From: Alistipes sp.
GTDB taxonomy: Bacteria; Bacteroidota; Bacteroidia; Bacteroidales; Rikenellaceae
NCBI GenBank assembly: GCA_017630735.1
Contig: JAGBUS010000086.1
Coordinates: forward strand, 1 to 61,649
DNA length: 61,649 bases
Reading direction: 5' to 3'
Below are positions 16,038 through 24,388 of the stretch, in pieces. Under the pieces are notes generated by a model. That model did not search any database and was not told where the DNA came from. It was given only the letters and a program-made list of their open reading frames with translations. A program made the position numbers and the translations under genes. Position 1 is the first letter of the stretch. Every line of letters begins with the position of its first letter.

Positions 16038-18772
16038 TGGAGGATAATAGAGATATTATGGATGTTGAGTCTCAGGATATGGAGACTCAGGAGGTGGATG
16101 CGCAGGATGCCCCAAAGGGTAAGTATGATGCCCTCACCTCGGCAGAGGACTCGGTGCGTCGCCTTACGGGTATGTACAAGAACTGGTTCTTGGACTATGC
16201 CTCGTATGTTATCCTTGAGCGTGCTGTGCCTCACTTGGCTGATGGTCTTAAGCCTGTACAGCGTCGTATCCTCCATGCTATGAAGTGTGTCGAGGATGGC
16301 AGGTATAATAAGGTTGCCAATGTCGTAGGTCAGGCTATGCAGTATCACCCTCATGGTGATGCCTCAATCAAGGATGCTTTGGTGCAGCTCGGTCAGAAGG
16401 GTCTGCTTATCGATATGCAGGGTAACTGGGGTAATATACTTACGGGTGACGAGGCTGCTGCAGCTCGATATATCGAGGCGCGTCTGTCGAAGTTTGCCCT
16501 CGACGTTGTCTACAATAAAAAGACTACGGAGTGGATGCTTGCGTACGATGGTCGCAAGGAGGAGCCTGTGACACTTCCTGTAAAGTTTCCACTATTGTTG
16601 GCTCAGGGAGCTGACGGTATTGCCGTAGGTCTTGCATCGAAGATATTGCCACATAACTTTAATGAGCTTATTAACGCCTCTATCGCATACCTTCGTGGCG
16701 AGGAGTTTCAGCTTGTCCCTGACTTCCAGACAGGAGGTATCATGGATGCCAGCAACTATAACGATGGACTCCGTGGTGGCTCGGTACGTGTGCGTGCGCG
16801 TATCTCGAAGATTGATAAGCGAACACTTGCCATTACCGAGATTCCATATACCACAACTTCGGAGTCTATCAAAGAGTCAATCATCAAGGCTAACGACAAG
16901 GGTAAGATAAAGATTAAGAAGGTGGATGACAATACTGCCGAGAAGGTGGAGATTGTTATTCAGGTGGCTGCCGATGAGTCTTCGGATAAGACCATCGATG
17001 CACTCTATGCCTTCACCGATTGCGAGGTATCTATCTCACCAAATGCATGTGTTATTGTCGATAATAAGCCAGTGTTTATGGGCGTGAGTGACATTTTGCG
17101 CTACTCGACCGATCATACTAAGGCGTTATTGGGCAAGGAGCTTGAAATTAAACTCGGAGAGCTTAACGAGGCGTGGCATGCAGCATCCTTGGAGCGTATC
17201 TTTATCGAGAATAAGCTCTATCAGCTAATTGAGGGTTGTCGCACACGCGAGGCAGCATACGAGGCCGTGGATAAGGGTCTTGAGCCATTCAAAAAGCAGT
17301 TGCGTCGTGAGGTCACAATGGAGGATGTGCAGCGACTTACGGAGTTGAAGTTCATTCGTATCTCGCGCTATGACTCCGAGAAGGCAGATAATGAGATTAA
17401 GCAGATAGAGAAGGATATTAAGGCAACGAAGCACGACCTCGACCACTTGACAGAGTATGCTATTGCCTACTTCGAGCGTATCAAGGCTAAGTATGGCGAG
17501 GGCAAGGAGCGTCGTACAGAGATCCGCGAGTTCGACACCATCGAGGCATGGAAGGTGGCATCTACAAATGCAAAACTCTATGTCGACCGTGCCGAGGGCT
17601 TCTTCGGTATGGGTAAGGGTATGAAGGATGCAGAGTTTGTCTGCGACTGCTCGAACCTCGACGATGTTATCATCATCCTTAAGGATGGTCGCTATAAGAT
17701 TACAAAGATATCCGAAAAGGCGTTCTTCGATAAGGGTATCTACTACATCGGTATCTATAAGCGCAATGACGAGCGCACGATATACAATATGCTCTACCGC
17801 GATGGTCGTGGTGGTGCGATAATGATGAAGCGATGTGCCATCAAGAGCATAACTCGCGATAAGGAGTACGACCTCACTAAGGGTACGCCTAAGAGTGAGT
17901 TGCTCTATTTGTCGGTTAACCCTAACGGTGAGGCAGAGGTGTTGCGTATCTACTTGCGTCCACGTGCACGCTTGAAGAAGTGTATCATTGATCTCGATCT
18001 CTCGACACTTGCTATCAAGGGTCGTCAGAGCGTGGGTAACCTCGTTACTCGCTATTCAATCAATAAGATTGTGCTTAAGGAGCGTGGTACATCAACTCTC
18101 GGCGGACAGAATATATGGTATGACGAGGATGTACGTCGTCTCAATGCCGATGGTCGCGGTATGTTGCTTGGTGAGTTTAAGGGCGATGATAAGATTGTGG
18201 TATGGACCGCCAAGAATCAGTACTACATCACGGGTTACGACATCCAGCAGCACTTCCCTGATGACACTATCCGCGTAGAGCGTTTTGTGGAGAGCAGGGT
18301 ATATGCCGTATGCTACTACGATGGAGAGCAGAAGTATTACTATATGAAGCGTTTCCAGTTGGAGTTGAGTGATAAGACCCAGTTCTTCTTGGATGAGGAT
18401 TCTCCTATGCGTTTCGTGGCTATGACCTATCGCAAGGGAGCTTCTCTTGAGGTTGTTTTCGGTGGTCAGAATGCTCAGCGTCCTACTGAGAGGGTAGATG
18501 TCGATGAGGTTATCGGCGTAAAGAGCCATCGTGCAAAGGGTAAGCGTATCACAACATACGAGGTTGATACATTGCGCTTCATCGAGCCTGAGGAGCCAGA
18601 AGAGGAGGAGGTAGAGCCTATGGATATTGCTGAGGATGATATGGATGACCAGGAGGTTGATGTTGCTGAACTTTTGGGCGAGGATATCGAGGTGCAGCCA
18701 GGTGTGGACTATAATAGTTTCTCGGAGGGCGATGATGCAGGCTTCTCTGCTGAGCAGCTCGACCTATTCTAA
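16037..18772 (+). CDS. parC: DNA topoisomerase IV subunit A
   Basis: The 911-residue protein is the DNA-cleaving subunit of topoisomerase IV. The breakage-reunion domain starts near residue 45 (NWFLDYASYVILERAVPHLA), with HPHGDASIKDALVQ at the quinolone-binding region and the catalytic tyrosine in AARYIEARLS (Tyr145). A long coiled-coil/tower region follows, then beta-pinwheel blades from about residue 500 (CDCSNLDDVIIILKDG and similar). The last ~80 residues are strongly acidic (PEEPEEEEVEP and on). The first ~35 residues are a Gln/Asp-rich extension. The drug-contact position that is Ser in many ParC proteins is Ala here (HGDA), which is common in Bacteroidota homologues. Co-translated with parE. 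Confidence 0.93.
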   Translation: MEDNRDIMDVESQDMETQEVDAQDAPKGKYDALTSAEDSVRRLTGMYKNWFLDYASYVILERAVPHLADGLKPVQRRILHAMKCVEDGRYNKVANVVGQAMQYHPHGDASIKDALVQLGQKGLLIDMQGNWGNILTGDEAAAARYIEARLSKFALDVVYNKKTTEWMLAYDGRKEEPVTLPVKFPLLLAQGADGIAVGLASKILPHNFNELINASIAYLRGEEFQLVPDFQTGGIMDASNYNDGLRGGSVRVRARISKIDKRTLAITEIPYTTTSESIKESIIKANDKGKIKIKKVDDNTAEKVEIVIQVAADESSDKTIDALYAFTDCEVSISPNACVIVDNKPVFMGVSDILRYSTDHTKALLGKELEIKLGELNEAWHAASLERIFIENKLYQLIEGCRTREAAYEAVDKGLEPFKKQLRREVTMEDVQRLTELKFIRISRYDSEKADNEIKQIEKDIKATKHDLDHLTEYAIAYFERIKAKYGEGKERRTEIREFDTIEAWKVASTNAKLYVDRAEGFFGMGKGMKDAEFVCDCSNLDDVIIILKDGRYKITKISEKAFFDKGIYYIGIYKRNDERTIYNMLYRDGRGGAIMMKRCAIKSITRDKEYDLTKGTPKSELLYLSVNPNGEAEVLRIYLRPRARLKKCIIDLDLSTLAIKGRQSVGNLVTRYSINKIVLKERGTSTLGGQNIWYDEDVRRLNADGRGMLLGEFKGDDKIVVWTAKNQYYITGYDIQQHFPDDTIRVERFVESRVYAVCYYDGEQKYYYMKRFQLELSDKTQFFLDEDSPMRFVAMTYRKGASLEVVFGGQNAQRPTERVDVDEVIGVKSHRAKGKRITTYEVDTLRFIEPEEPEEEEVEPMDIAEDDMDDQEVDVAELLGEDIEVQPGVDYNSFSEGDDAGFSAEQLDLF

Positions 18773-18784
18773 ATAATGTAGGTT

Positions 18785-19303
18785 ATGCTTCTCTTCTTAG
18801 TTGGATACGCGGGCTGTGGTAAAAGTTCGTTGGGTAAGCGTCTTGCACGTCGACTTGGTAAGCGGTATGTTGATACCGATAAGCTTGTTGAACGTAGTGA
18901 GGGAGCTATGGTTGCAGATATATTCTATTACCAGGGAGAGGAGTATTTCCGTAATGCTGAGCGCGGTGTGCTCGAACAACTCATCGAGGAGGCTTTTGAT
19001 GGCATTGTAGCTACGGGTGGTGGTCTTGCAACGTGGCAAGATAATATCGAGCGAATGAACGATGTTGGTGTAACAATATATCTACGTCGTAGTCCTGCAA
19101 ATATTATGTCTCGACTCTCGGACTATGGTCGTGAGAAGCGTCCTATGTTTAGGGGAAAGAGCGATGCGGAGCTACTCGACTTTATGACTCAGCACATGGC
19201 TCTGCGAGAGCCTTATTATGCTAAGTCGCACTTGACACTAGAGTGTGATGGCATCAGCGATGACGATGCTGTAGAGAAAATAGTAAACTATATAAATAGG
19301 TAA
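18785..19303 (+). CDS. aroK: Shikimate kinase
   Basis: The 172-residue protein is shikimate kinase, which phosphorylates shikimate at the 3-hydroxyl on the way to chorismate and aromatic amino acids; cytoplasmic. It shows the P-loop GYAGCGKSSLGKRLA (residue ~7), the substrate-binding DTDKLVE (~32), the FRNAE segment with the conserved Arg/Glu, ATGGGLA (~77) and the lid arginine region REKRPMF (~117). Length is normal. It begins 12 bases after parC and lies 6 bases before murI, in the plsC-to-lolA gene run. Confidence 0.94.
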   Translation: MLLFLVGYAGCGKSSLGKRLARRLGKRYVDTDKLVERSEGAMVADIFYYQGEEYFRNAERGVLEQLIEEAFDGIVATGGGLATWQDNIERMNDVGVTIYLRRSPANIMSRLSDYGREKRPMFRGKSDAELLDFMTQHMALREPYYAKSHLTLECDGISDDDAVEKIVNYINR

Positions 19304-19309
19304 TATATA

Positions 19310-20089
19310 ATGGATAATCGCGCTATAGGAGTCTACGATTCTGGCTTCGGAGGATTGTCTGTGTGGCGAGAGCTACGCAAGATGCTCCCTGAGGAGTCGC
19401 TCATATATCTGGGTGACGGCAAGAATTGTCCCTATGGTGGTCGTAGCCGTGAGGAGATAACGTCGTTTGCGGTTGAAGCGGTAGAGGCTCTTGTAGCGGA
19501 GGGCGCAAAGATGATAGTTGTGGGGTGTAATACTGCCACTACAGCTGCTGTAGCCTATCTTCGTGAGCGTTGGAGCGATATGCCTATTGTTGGCTTGGAG
19601 CCTGCGGTGAAGCCTGCATGTCTTACCTCACGTACCCGACGCATTGCAGTGTTGGCTACGGAGCATAGTCTTAAGAGTGATATGTTTCTTGCTACGGCAG
19701 CACGTTATGCTTCGGATGTTGAGGTTATAAAGGTTGTAGGCAATGGCTTTGTAGAACTTGTTGAGCAGGGCTTGGAGCGTAGCGTGGAGGCTGAGATTGC
19801 GGTGCGTAGAGTTGTCGAGCCACTCTTGGACGAGGGTATCGATAAGATAGTTTTGGGATGTACGCACTATCCATTTCTCAGACCGCTTATTGAGCAGGTT
19901 ATCGGCGAAAAGGATATTGAGGTGATTGACTCTGGTGAGGCTGTTGCTCGTCGCGTAAAGTGGCTTATGGAGCGATATGATATTGCGGCGGATGGGACAA
20001 AACATCCTGAGTATCGTTTTTTGAGCTTTGCCGACGAGGAGTATCGCCAGCGATTAGAGCAGTGTGCAATGCACATCATTGAGAAGTAA
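19310..20089 (+). CDS. murI: Glutamate racemase
   Basis: The 259-residue protein is glutamate racemase, which makes D-glutamate for peptidoglycan. It carries GVYDSGFGGLSVWREL (Asp catalytic, residue ~8), YLGDGKNCPYGGRS, the first catalytic cysteine in VVGCNTATTAAV (~73) and the second in LGCTHYPFLRPLIEQ (~184). Length is normal. It follows aroK with six bases between them and precedes ftsK by 50 bases. Confidence 0.95.
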   Translation: MDNRAIGVYDSGFGGLSVWRELRKMLPEESLIYLGDGKNCPYGGRSREEITSFAVEAVEALVAEGAKMIVVGCNTATTAAVAYLRERWSDMPIVGLEPAVKPACLTSRTRRIAVLATEHSLKSDMFLATAARYASDVEVIKVVGNGFVELVEQGLERSVEAEIAVRRVVEPLLDEGIDKIVLGCTHYPFLRPLIEQVIGEKDIEVIDSGEAVARRVKWLMERYDIAADGTKHPEYRFLSFADEEYRQRLEQCAMHIIEK

Positions 20090-20139
20090 CGAATAAGAAA
20101 AGAAGTAATGAGTACGTTTGTACTATAGATATATGTATT

Positions 20140-22695
20140 ATGGAGAATAGCAAAAAGACAAATAGTAGGACCTCGAAGCCTGAGGCGGAAATGGCTCAAG
20201 AGGTTACGATGATGGATAACATACGACTAATCTCAGGCTTTGTGTTTATGCTTATCGGAGCCTTCATCTTCTGTTCCGTAGTCTCATATATATTCTACTG
20301 GAAGCAGGATATGAGTGCCTTGGCTGAGCTGGGTCGTCCAATGAGTAATCCTGAGTTTAGAAATATCTGTGGTGAGTGGGGTGCCAAAGTAGCTCACGCA
20401 TTGGTGGGTAAGGGTTTTGGTCTCTTTGCAATTGTCTTCCCTGTTATCACGTCGATGATAGGCTGGCGATTGTTCCGCTATAAGCATTTGCGACTACATC
20501 GTTTCTTACTCATATTCAGTCTTGTACTTATACTTGGCTCGTTGACCTTGGGTTTTCTCTTTGGCTCAAGCTGGGGTGTCTTTGGCTCTGGTCTTGGTGG
20601 TGAGTATGGTATTGCTATCGACCTTTTCTTGTCAGATGTCATGGGATCTATAGGTACGTTACTCGTAATTGTTGCAGGATGGATACTTACAGGTTTGCTT
20701 ATAGATAGAAACTTCTTGCGCGTGGTAGATAGTGCAGGTGAGCAGGTTGTGGGAGGAATCAAGAACGTGACAACACGCACAATACATAAGATACATCGTA
20801 AGGGTAATACAAATGATAATGCTTCGGATGATGTTATTGAGGATGAGGAGGATATAACTACTGAGGATAGTGTTGAGACCGATGTTGTAGAGCCTCAGGA
20901 GGTGAAGGAGGATATATTCGTTGTTGAGCCTTGTGATGATGAGCCACAGGAGGATGTAGCTGCTACGCAGAAGAATAATGACGTTACAGAGAATGTTATC
21001 GCAAAGGTGGCTGACGATAATACTACTGTTAATCCAATTGAGGTAGATGAGATTTTGGGCGTGGAGACTGAGGAGAAGACCGAAGCTCCAGCAGATGAGA
21101 ACCTTGTAATTACCGTTAAGCAGAACAAGCCTAAGGTGCTTGGCGAGGATGAAATAGAGATGGAACCATACGATCCTACACTTGATGTTGGACGTTATGA
21201 TGCACCAACGCCAAGTCTTCTTATCGACTACAAGCAGGTGAACACCCTCGACGAGGAGGAGATATTTAAGAATAAGGAGCGTATCCGCGAGACATTGCTC
21301 CATTTCCACATTCCTATCACAAGTATGACTGCTACGGTAGGTCCTACTGTCACTCTCTATGAGATTGTTCAGGAGGCGGGAGTTAAGATTTCGAGAATCA
21401 TAGGTCTTGAGGATGACCTCGCACAAAACCTTAAAGCGCAGAGTGTGCGTATCATTGCTCCAATCCCCGGTAAGGGTACTGTGGGTATCGAGGTGCCTAA
21501 TAACATTAAGCAGACTGTATCAATGCGCTCGGCAATATGCTCGCCAGAGTTCCAAAACTCTAAGGCAGAGTTGCCTGTAGTTATAGGTCGTACCATTCAG
21601 AACGAAAACTTTACCTTTGACCTTGCTAAGTTGCCACACTTGCTTGTTGCAGGTGCTACGGGTCAGGGTAAGTCTGTGGGTCTGAACGCCATCATTACGT
21701 CGTTGCTCTATCGCAAACACCCTGCAGAGTTGAAGTTTGTGTTGATAGACCCTAAGATGGTGGAGTTCTCGCTCTACAATCGTCTGGAGAAGCACTTCTT
21801 GGCAAAGATGGAGTCGGAGGATGAGGCAATTGTCACCGACCCAAAGAAGGCGGTATATACTCTTAACTCTCTTTGTACAGAGATGGAAAATCGCTTGGAG
21901 TTGTGTAAGCAGGCTGCGGCAAAGAACATCGTGGAGTATAATGAGAAGTTTGTTGCGCGCAAGCTTAACCCCGAAAATGGACATCGATATTTGCCATATA
22001 TCGTTGTCGTAATCGATGAGTTTGCCGACTTAATTATGACCGCGAAGGAGGTTGAGAAGCCTGTTATGCGTTTGGCACAGAAGGCGCGTGCTGTGGGCAT
22101 TCACCTTATTGTTGCTACGCAGCGACCAGATGTTAAGGTTATCACAGGTGGTATCAAGGCTAACTTCCCTGCGCGTATCGCTTTCCGTGTTATGCAGATG
22201 ACCGACTCGCGTACCATTATCGACCAGCCTGGTGCTAATCAGCTTATTGGTCGTGGCGATATGTTGTTCCTCAGTGGTGGTGAGCCTACGCGTATCCAGT
22301 GTGCCTTTATTGATACTCCGGAGGTTGAGCGTGTCGTGGAGCATATTGGCGTGCAGCAGGGTTATACGTCGGCATATAACCTTCCAGACTATGTTCCTGA
22401 GTCGGGAGATGGCGGTATGGGCGGTGTAAGCCTTGGCAGCGAGGAGAGTGGCGTAGCGCAGAAGTATGACCCTAAGTTCGCTGAGATTGCACGTGCTGCG
22501 GTAACAAATGGCGTTATCTCAACGTCGATGATTCAGCGTAGCTTCGAGGTGGGCTTCAACCGTGCAGGACGTATTATGATGCAGCTTGAAAGGGCAGGTA
22601 TTGTAGGTCCACAAATTGGCGCAAAGCCTCGCGAGATAAAGTTCTACGACTTGCAGTCATTGGAGGCGAAGTTGCAGGATTTGGGCGTGTTCTAA
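20140..22695 (+). CDS. ftsK: DNA translocase FtsK/SpoIIIE
   Basis: The 851-residue protein is the septal DNA pump FtsK. Residues ~25-200 hold four transmembrane helices. Residues ~215-330 are an acidic, low-complexity linker rich in Asp/Glu. The motor follows: an alpha/beta part (DPTLDVGRYDAPTPSLL, IPGKGTVGIEVPN), the Walker A GATGQGKSVGLNAI (~505), Walker B YIVVVIDEFADLIM (~615) and LIVATQRPDVKVITGGIKAN. The last ~65 residues form the winged-helix gamma domain that reads KOPS-like sequences (ISTSMIQRSFEVGFNRAGRI). It is followed by a lolA-like gene, the usual order in Bacteroidales. Confidence 0.95.
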   Translation: MENSKKTNSRTSKPEAEMAQEVTMMDNIRLISGFVFMLIGAFIFCSVVSYIFYWKQDMSALAELGRPMSNPEFRNICGEWGAKVAHALVGKGFGLFAIVFPVITSMIGWRLFRYKHLRLHRFLLIFSLVLILGSLTLGFLFGSSWGVFGSGLGGEYGIAIDLFLSDVMGSIGTLLVIVAGWILTGLLIDRNFLRVVDSAGEQVVGGIKNVTTRTIHKIHRKGNTNDNASDDVIEDEEDITTEDSVETDVVEPQEVKEDIFVVEPCDDEPQEDVAATQKNNDVTENVIAKVADDNTTVNPIEVDEILGVETEEKTEAPADENLVITVKQNKPKVLGEDEIEMEPYDPTLDVGRYDAPTPSLLIDYKQVNTLDEEEIFKNKERIRETLLHFHIPITSMTATVGPTVTLYEIVQEAGVKISRIIGLEDDLAQNLKAQSVRIIAPIPGKGTVGIEVPNNIKQTVSMRSAICSPEFQNSKAELPVVIGRTIQNENFTFDLAKLPHLLVAGATGQGKSVGLNAIITSLLYRKHPAELKFVLIDPKMVEFSLYNRLEKHFLAKMESEDEAIVTDPKKAVYTLNSLCTEMENRLELCKQAAAKNIVEYNEKFVARKLNPENGHRYLPYIVVVIDEFADLIMTAKEVEKPVMRLAQKARAVGIHLIVATQRPDVKVITGGIKANFPARIAFRVMQMTDSRTIIDQPGANQLIGRGDMLFLSGGEPTRIQCAFIDTPEVERVVEHIGVQQGYTSAYNLPDYVPESGDGGMGGVSLGSEESGVAQKYDPKFAEIARAAVTNGVISTSMIQRSFEVGFNRAGRIMMQLERAGIVGPQIGAKPREIKFYDLQSLEAKLQDLGVF

Positions 22696-22709
22696 TTATT
22701 TAGTTGACT

Positions 22710-23312
22710 ATGAGAGAGATATTGTTGATATTTGTGACCTCGATGATGGCGTTTGCTGCCTCGGCACAAACAACTGCTGAGTGGTGGATCGAGGCTCTTA
22801 ATAGGTCGTTGGGAGACCGTTATGGTATGAATATATCTGTGGCAATGGCTGAGTCTGAGTCGTTGAATGGCTACTTTATGGTAGATGGCGATAGCTACTA
22901 TATTACCCTTGGTGTGATGGAGGTATATAGCGATGGTAAGCTGCGCCACGAGATAAATAACGAGCGTAAGGAGGTGACAATAGATAATGTAGACCTTAGT
23001 TCTGTCGACCTGCTCACAAACCCTACGCACGCCTTCGATTTTGTCGGCGAGGAGTTCGCAATCAGCGTTGTGGAGTCATCGGCTGAGGGGTGTGTGTTGA
23101 GTCTTGTGCCACGCGATGATGCTATGGGTGTTACGAAGATACGTTTGGCTCTTAGGTGTGATGCTTCGCGAGTATTGCCCGTGAGCATATCTTATGACTA
23201 TGATGGCGAGATAGTAGATATGGAGTTGTGCATTGTCGATGTTAGCGATGCAAATCTTCCTCGCTGGAGCAAGGATGGATATCGTGCCTACGATATTGTC
23301 TCGTTTATATAA
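22710..23312 (+). CDS. LolA-like outer-membrane lipoprotein carrier
   Basis: Starting from the ATG at 22710 (MREILLIFVTSMMAFAASAQ) the product is 200 residues with a cleavable signal peptide and no lipobox. Size, predicted all-beta fold, the internal pattern GYFMVDGDSYYITLG...EVYSDGKLRHEINNERKEV and the position directly after ftsK match the LolA-like carriers of Bacteroidota, which shuttle lipoproteins across the periplasm. Sequence similarity to proteobacterial LolA is weak by eye, so the assignment leans on pattern and context. It probably ends the plsC operon. Confidence 0.75.
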   Translation: MREILLIFVTSMMAFAASAQTTAEWWIEALNRSLGDRYGMNISVAMAESESLNGYFMVDGDSYYITLGVMEVYSDGKLRHEINNERKEVTIDNVDLSSVDLLTNPTHAFDFVGEEFAISVVESSAEGCVLSLVPRDDAMGVTKIRLALRCDASRVLPVSISYDYDGEIVDMELCIVDVSDANLPRWSKDGYRAYDIVSFI

Positions 23313-23334
23313 TTAATAACTAATAAATAACTAA

Positions 23335-24042
23335 ATGAAAAAACTTATTTTTGTATTGTGCGTATTGGCATTTGTTGGGTGTGATAGAGATGTTAATAAG
23401 AATTTAATCTCTGTGGAGACAATGGTTGAGAGTTTTGAGGGTGATATAGAGGACGATTATGCTTACGGCTTTGAGAGTGATGTCGTTAAGTGTGAGTATT
23501 TCTTCAACGAGGAGTATCAGTACTGGGGTGGCTTTGCTCAGTCGAGGGTATACGATAGTGATGCAGCAAATGGTAAATATGAGAATCAGTATGCTGTATA
23601 TAACGATAAGGCAGCGTCGGGCGATAGCTTCTTGCTATATTACTATGATGATTACTCGGAGCCTTGCTATATGGTCTTCAACGAGAATAAGACCTATATG
23701 CTTGAAACTATTAAGCTCAACTTGTCAACCTATACCTACGCCTCTATTACGAACGAGGATATCAACACTTTCGCTCGCAAGTTTGACGAGGGCGACTACC
23801 TGAAGGTTGTATTTACTATGCTTGATGCTCAGGGTGAGCCTGTTGGAGAGGGTGTGGAGTGCTATGTTGTGGATTATCGCGATGGCAAGCGTTTTATTGC
23901 CGATGACTGGCAGGTGTTCTACCTCGGTATTATGGCTTATGGCAGGATGCGTGTTACTATCGAAACATCGGACGTAGGTGAGTATGGCCCTAATACACCA
24001 CTATATATCTGTATGGATGACTTGGAGTATTTTGTTATATAG
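23335..24042 (+). CDS. DUF4465 lipoprotein
   Basis: The 235-residue protein has a lipoprotein signal (MKKLIFVLCVLAFVGC, Cys16). The remainder matches DUF4465 proteins of Bacteroidota: an early FEG...D block, YWGGFAQSRVYD, NQYAVYNDKAASGDSFLLYY, a central IKLNLSTYTYASITNEDI strand set and the C-terminal YICMDDLEYF. These are predicted beta-sandwich surface proteins, often neighbours of TonB receptors with unknown ligands. Here there is no such receptor nearby; the gene stands 22 bases after the lolA-like gene and is closed by a terminator at 24069. Confidence 0.82.
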   Translation: MKKLIFVLCVLAFVGCDRDVNKNLISVETMVESFEGDIEDDYAYGFESDVVKCEYFFNEEYQYWGGFAQSRVYDSDAANGKYENQYAVYNDKAASGDSFLLYYYDDYSEPCYMVFNENKTYMLETIKLNLSTYTYASITNEDINTFARKFDEGDYLKVVFTMLDAQGEPVGEGVECYVVDYRDGKRFIADDWQVFYLGIMAYGRMRVTIETSDVGEYGPNTPLYICMDDLEYFVI

Positions 24043-24068
24043 GCGCAGAACGAACCTCATAGATAGTT

Positions 24069-24105
24069 AAGGGGATGGCTAAATTTTTAGTCATCCCCTT
24101 GTTTT
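24069..24105 (+). terminator. Terminator after the DUF4465 gene
   Basis: AAGGGGATGGCT (24069-24080) pairs with AGTCATCCCCTT (24089-24100) at 11 of 12 positions and is followed by GTTTTA. It ends the long plus-strand run beginning at plsC. Confidence 0.8.
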
Positions 24106-24140
24106 ATGATATGAAAATATTGGGGTTTGTTGAAAAATGT

Positions 24141-24170
24141 TTTGAGACGAAAAAAAATAGATTACCTTTG
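24141..24170 (+). promoter_or_regulatory. Promoter of the peptide and fimbrillin-like lipoprotein pair
   Basis: TTTG (24141-24144), 18 bases and TACCTTTG (24163-24170) match the Bacteroidota promoter. Transcription should start near 24177, which makes the ATG at 24242, not the one at 24185, the sensible start of the downstream peptide gene. Confidence 0.65.
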
Positions 24171-24241
24171 CACGTCTTTTTCGCGTGTATAACGTGCGCG
24201 TGGAAAAATGGCAGAGGATAAGAATAAATTTATATACTTTT

Positions 24242-24367
24242 ATGATGAAGATGTTTTACACAGCACCAGAGATCGAGGTTGTAGAGATCTTGGTTGAGGC
24301 AGGTTTTGCACTTTCGGGCATCGGTAGCGACTATGGCGATGGCGGCGAAGGCGAGGAGATGGATTAA
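24242..24367 (+). CDS. Small 41-residue peptide encoded before a fimbrillin-like lipoprotein
   Basis: From the ATG at 24242 the frame encodes 41 residues: MMKMFYTAPEIEVVEILVE, then AGFALSG and an acidic glycine-rich tail. It shares KM[FY][ST]AP[DE]-x-[DE]-[IV]...E-x-GFA-x-S with the 38-residue peptide at 3291. No signal peptide or membrane segment is visible. It has its own promoter and lies 21 bases before a fimbrillin-like lipoprotein gene, the same arrangement as at 3291. The conserved N-terminal half followed by a variable acidic/glycine tail recalls leader-plus-core precursor peptides, but no maturation enzyme is encoded nearby. Translation could also start at the second or third Met (24245, 24251). 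Confidence 0.7.
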   Translation: MMKMFYTAPEIEVVEILVEAGFALSGIGSDYGDGGEGEEMD

Positions 24368-24388
24368 CCTTTAACAACTTACACTACT

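Noticed and set aside
14163..18772. Assigning the 14163/16037 pair as gyrB/gyrA
   Set aside because: A canonical gyrA lies at 49305, and the pair is adjacent and overlapping with a short ParE-like C-terminus, so topoisomerase IV fits better.
20659..21426. A 255-codon minus-strand frame opposite ftsK
   Set aside because: It lies opposite the acidic linker of ftsK; the Leu/Ile/Asn/Tyr-rich product is the complement of GAN-rich codons and shows no domain.
24185..24241. Longer N-terminus for the peptide at 24242 (start at 24185)
   Set aside because: The predicted transcript starts near 24177, and the extra 19 basic residues have no counterpart in the related peptide at 3291.
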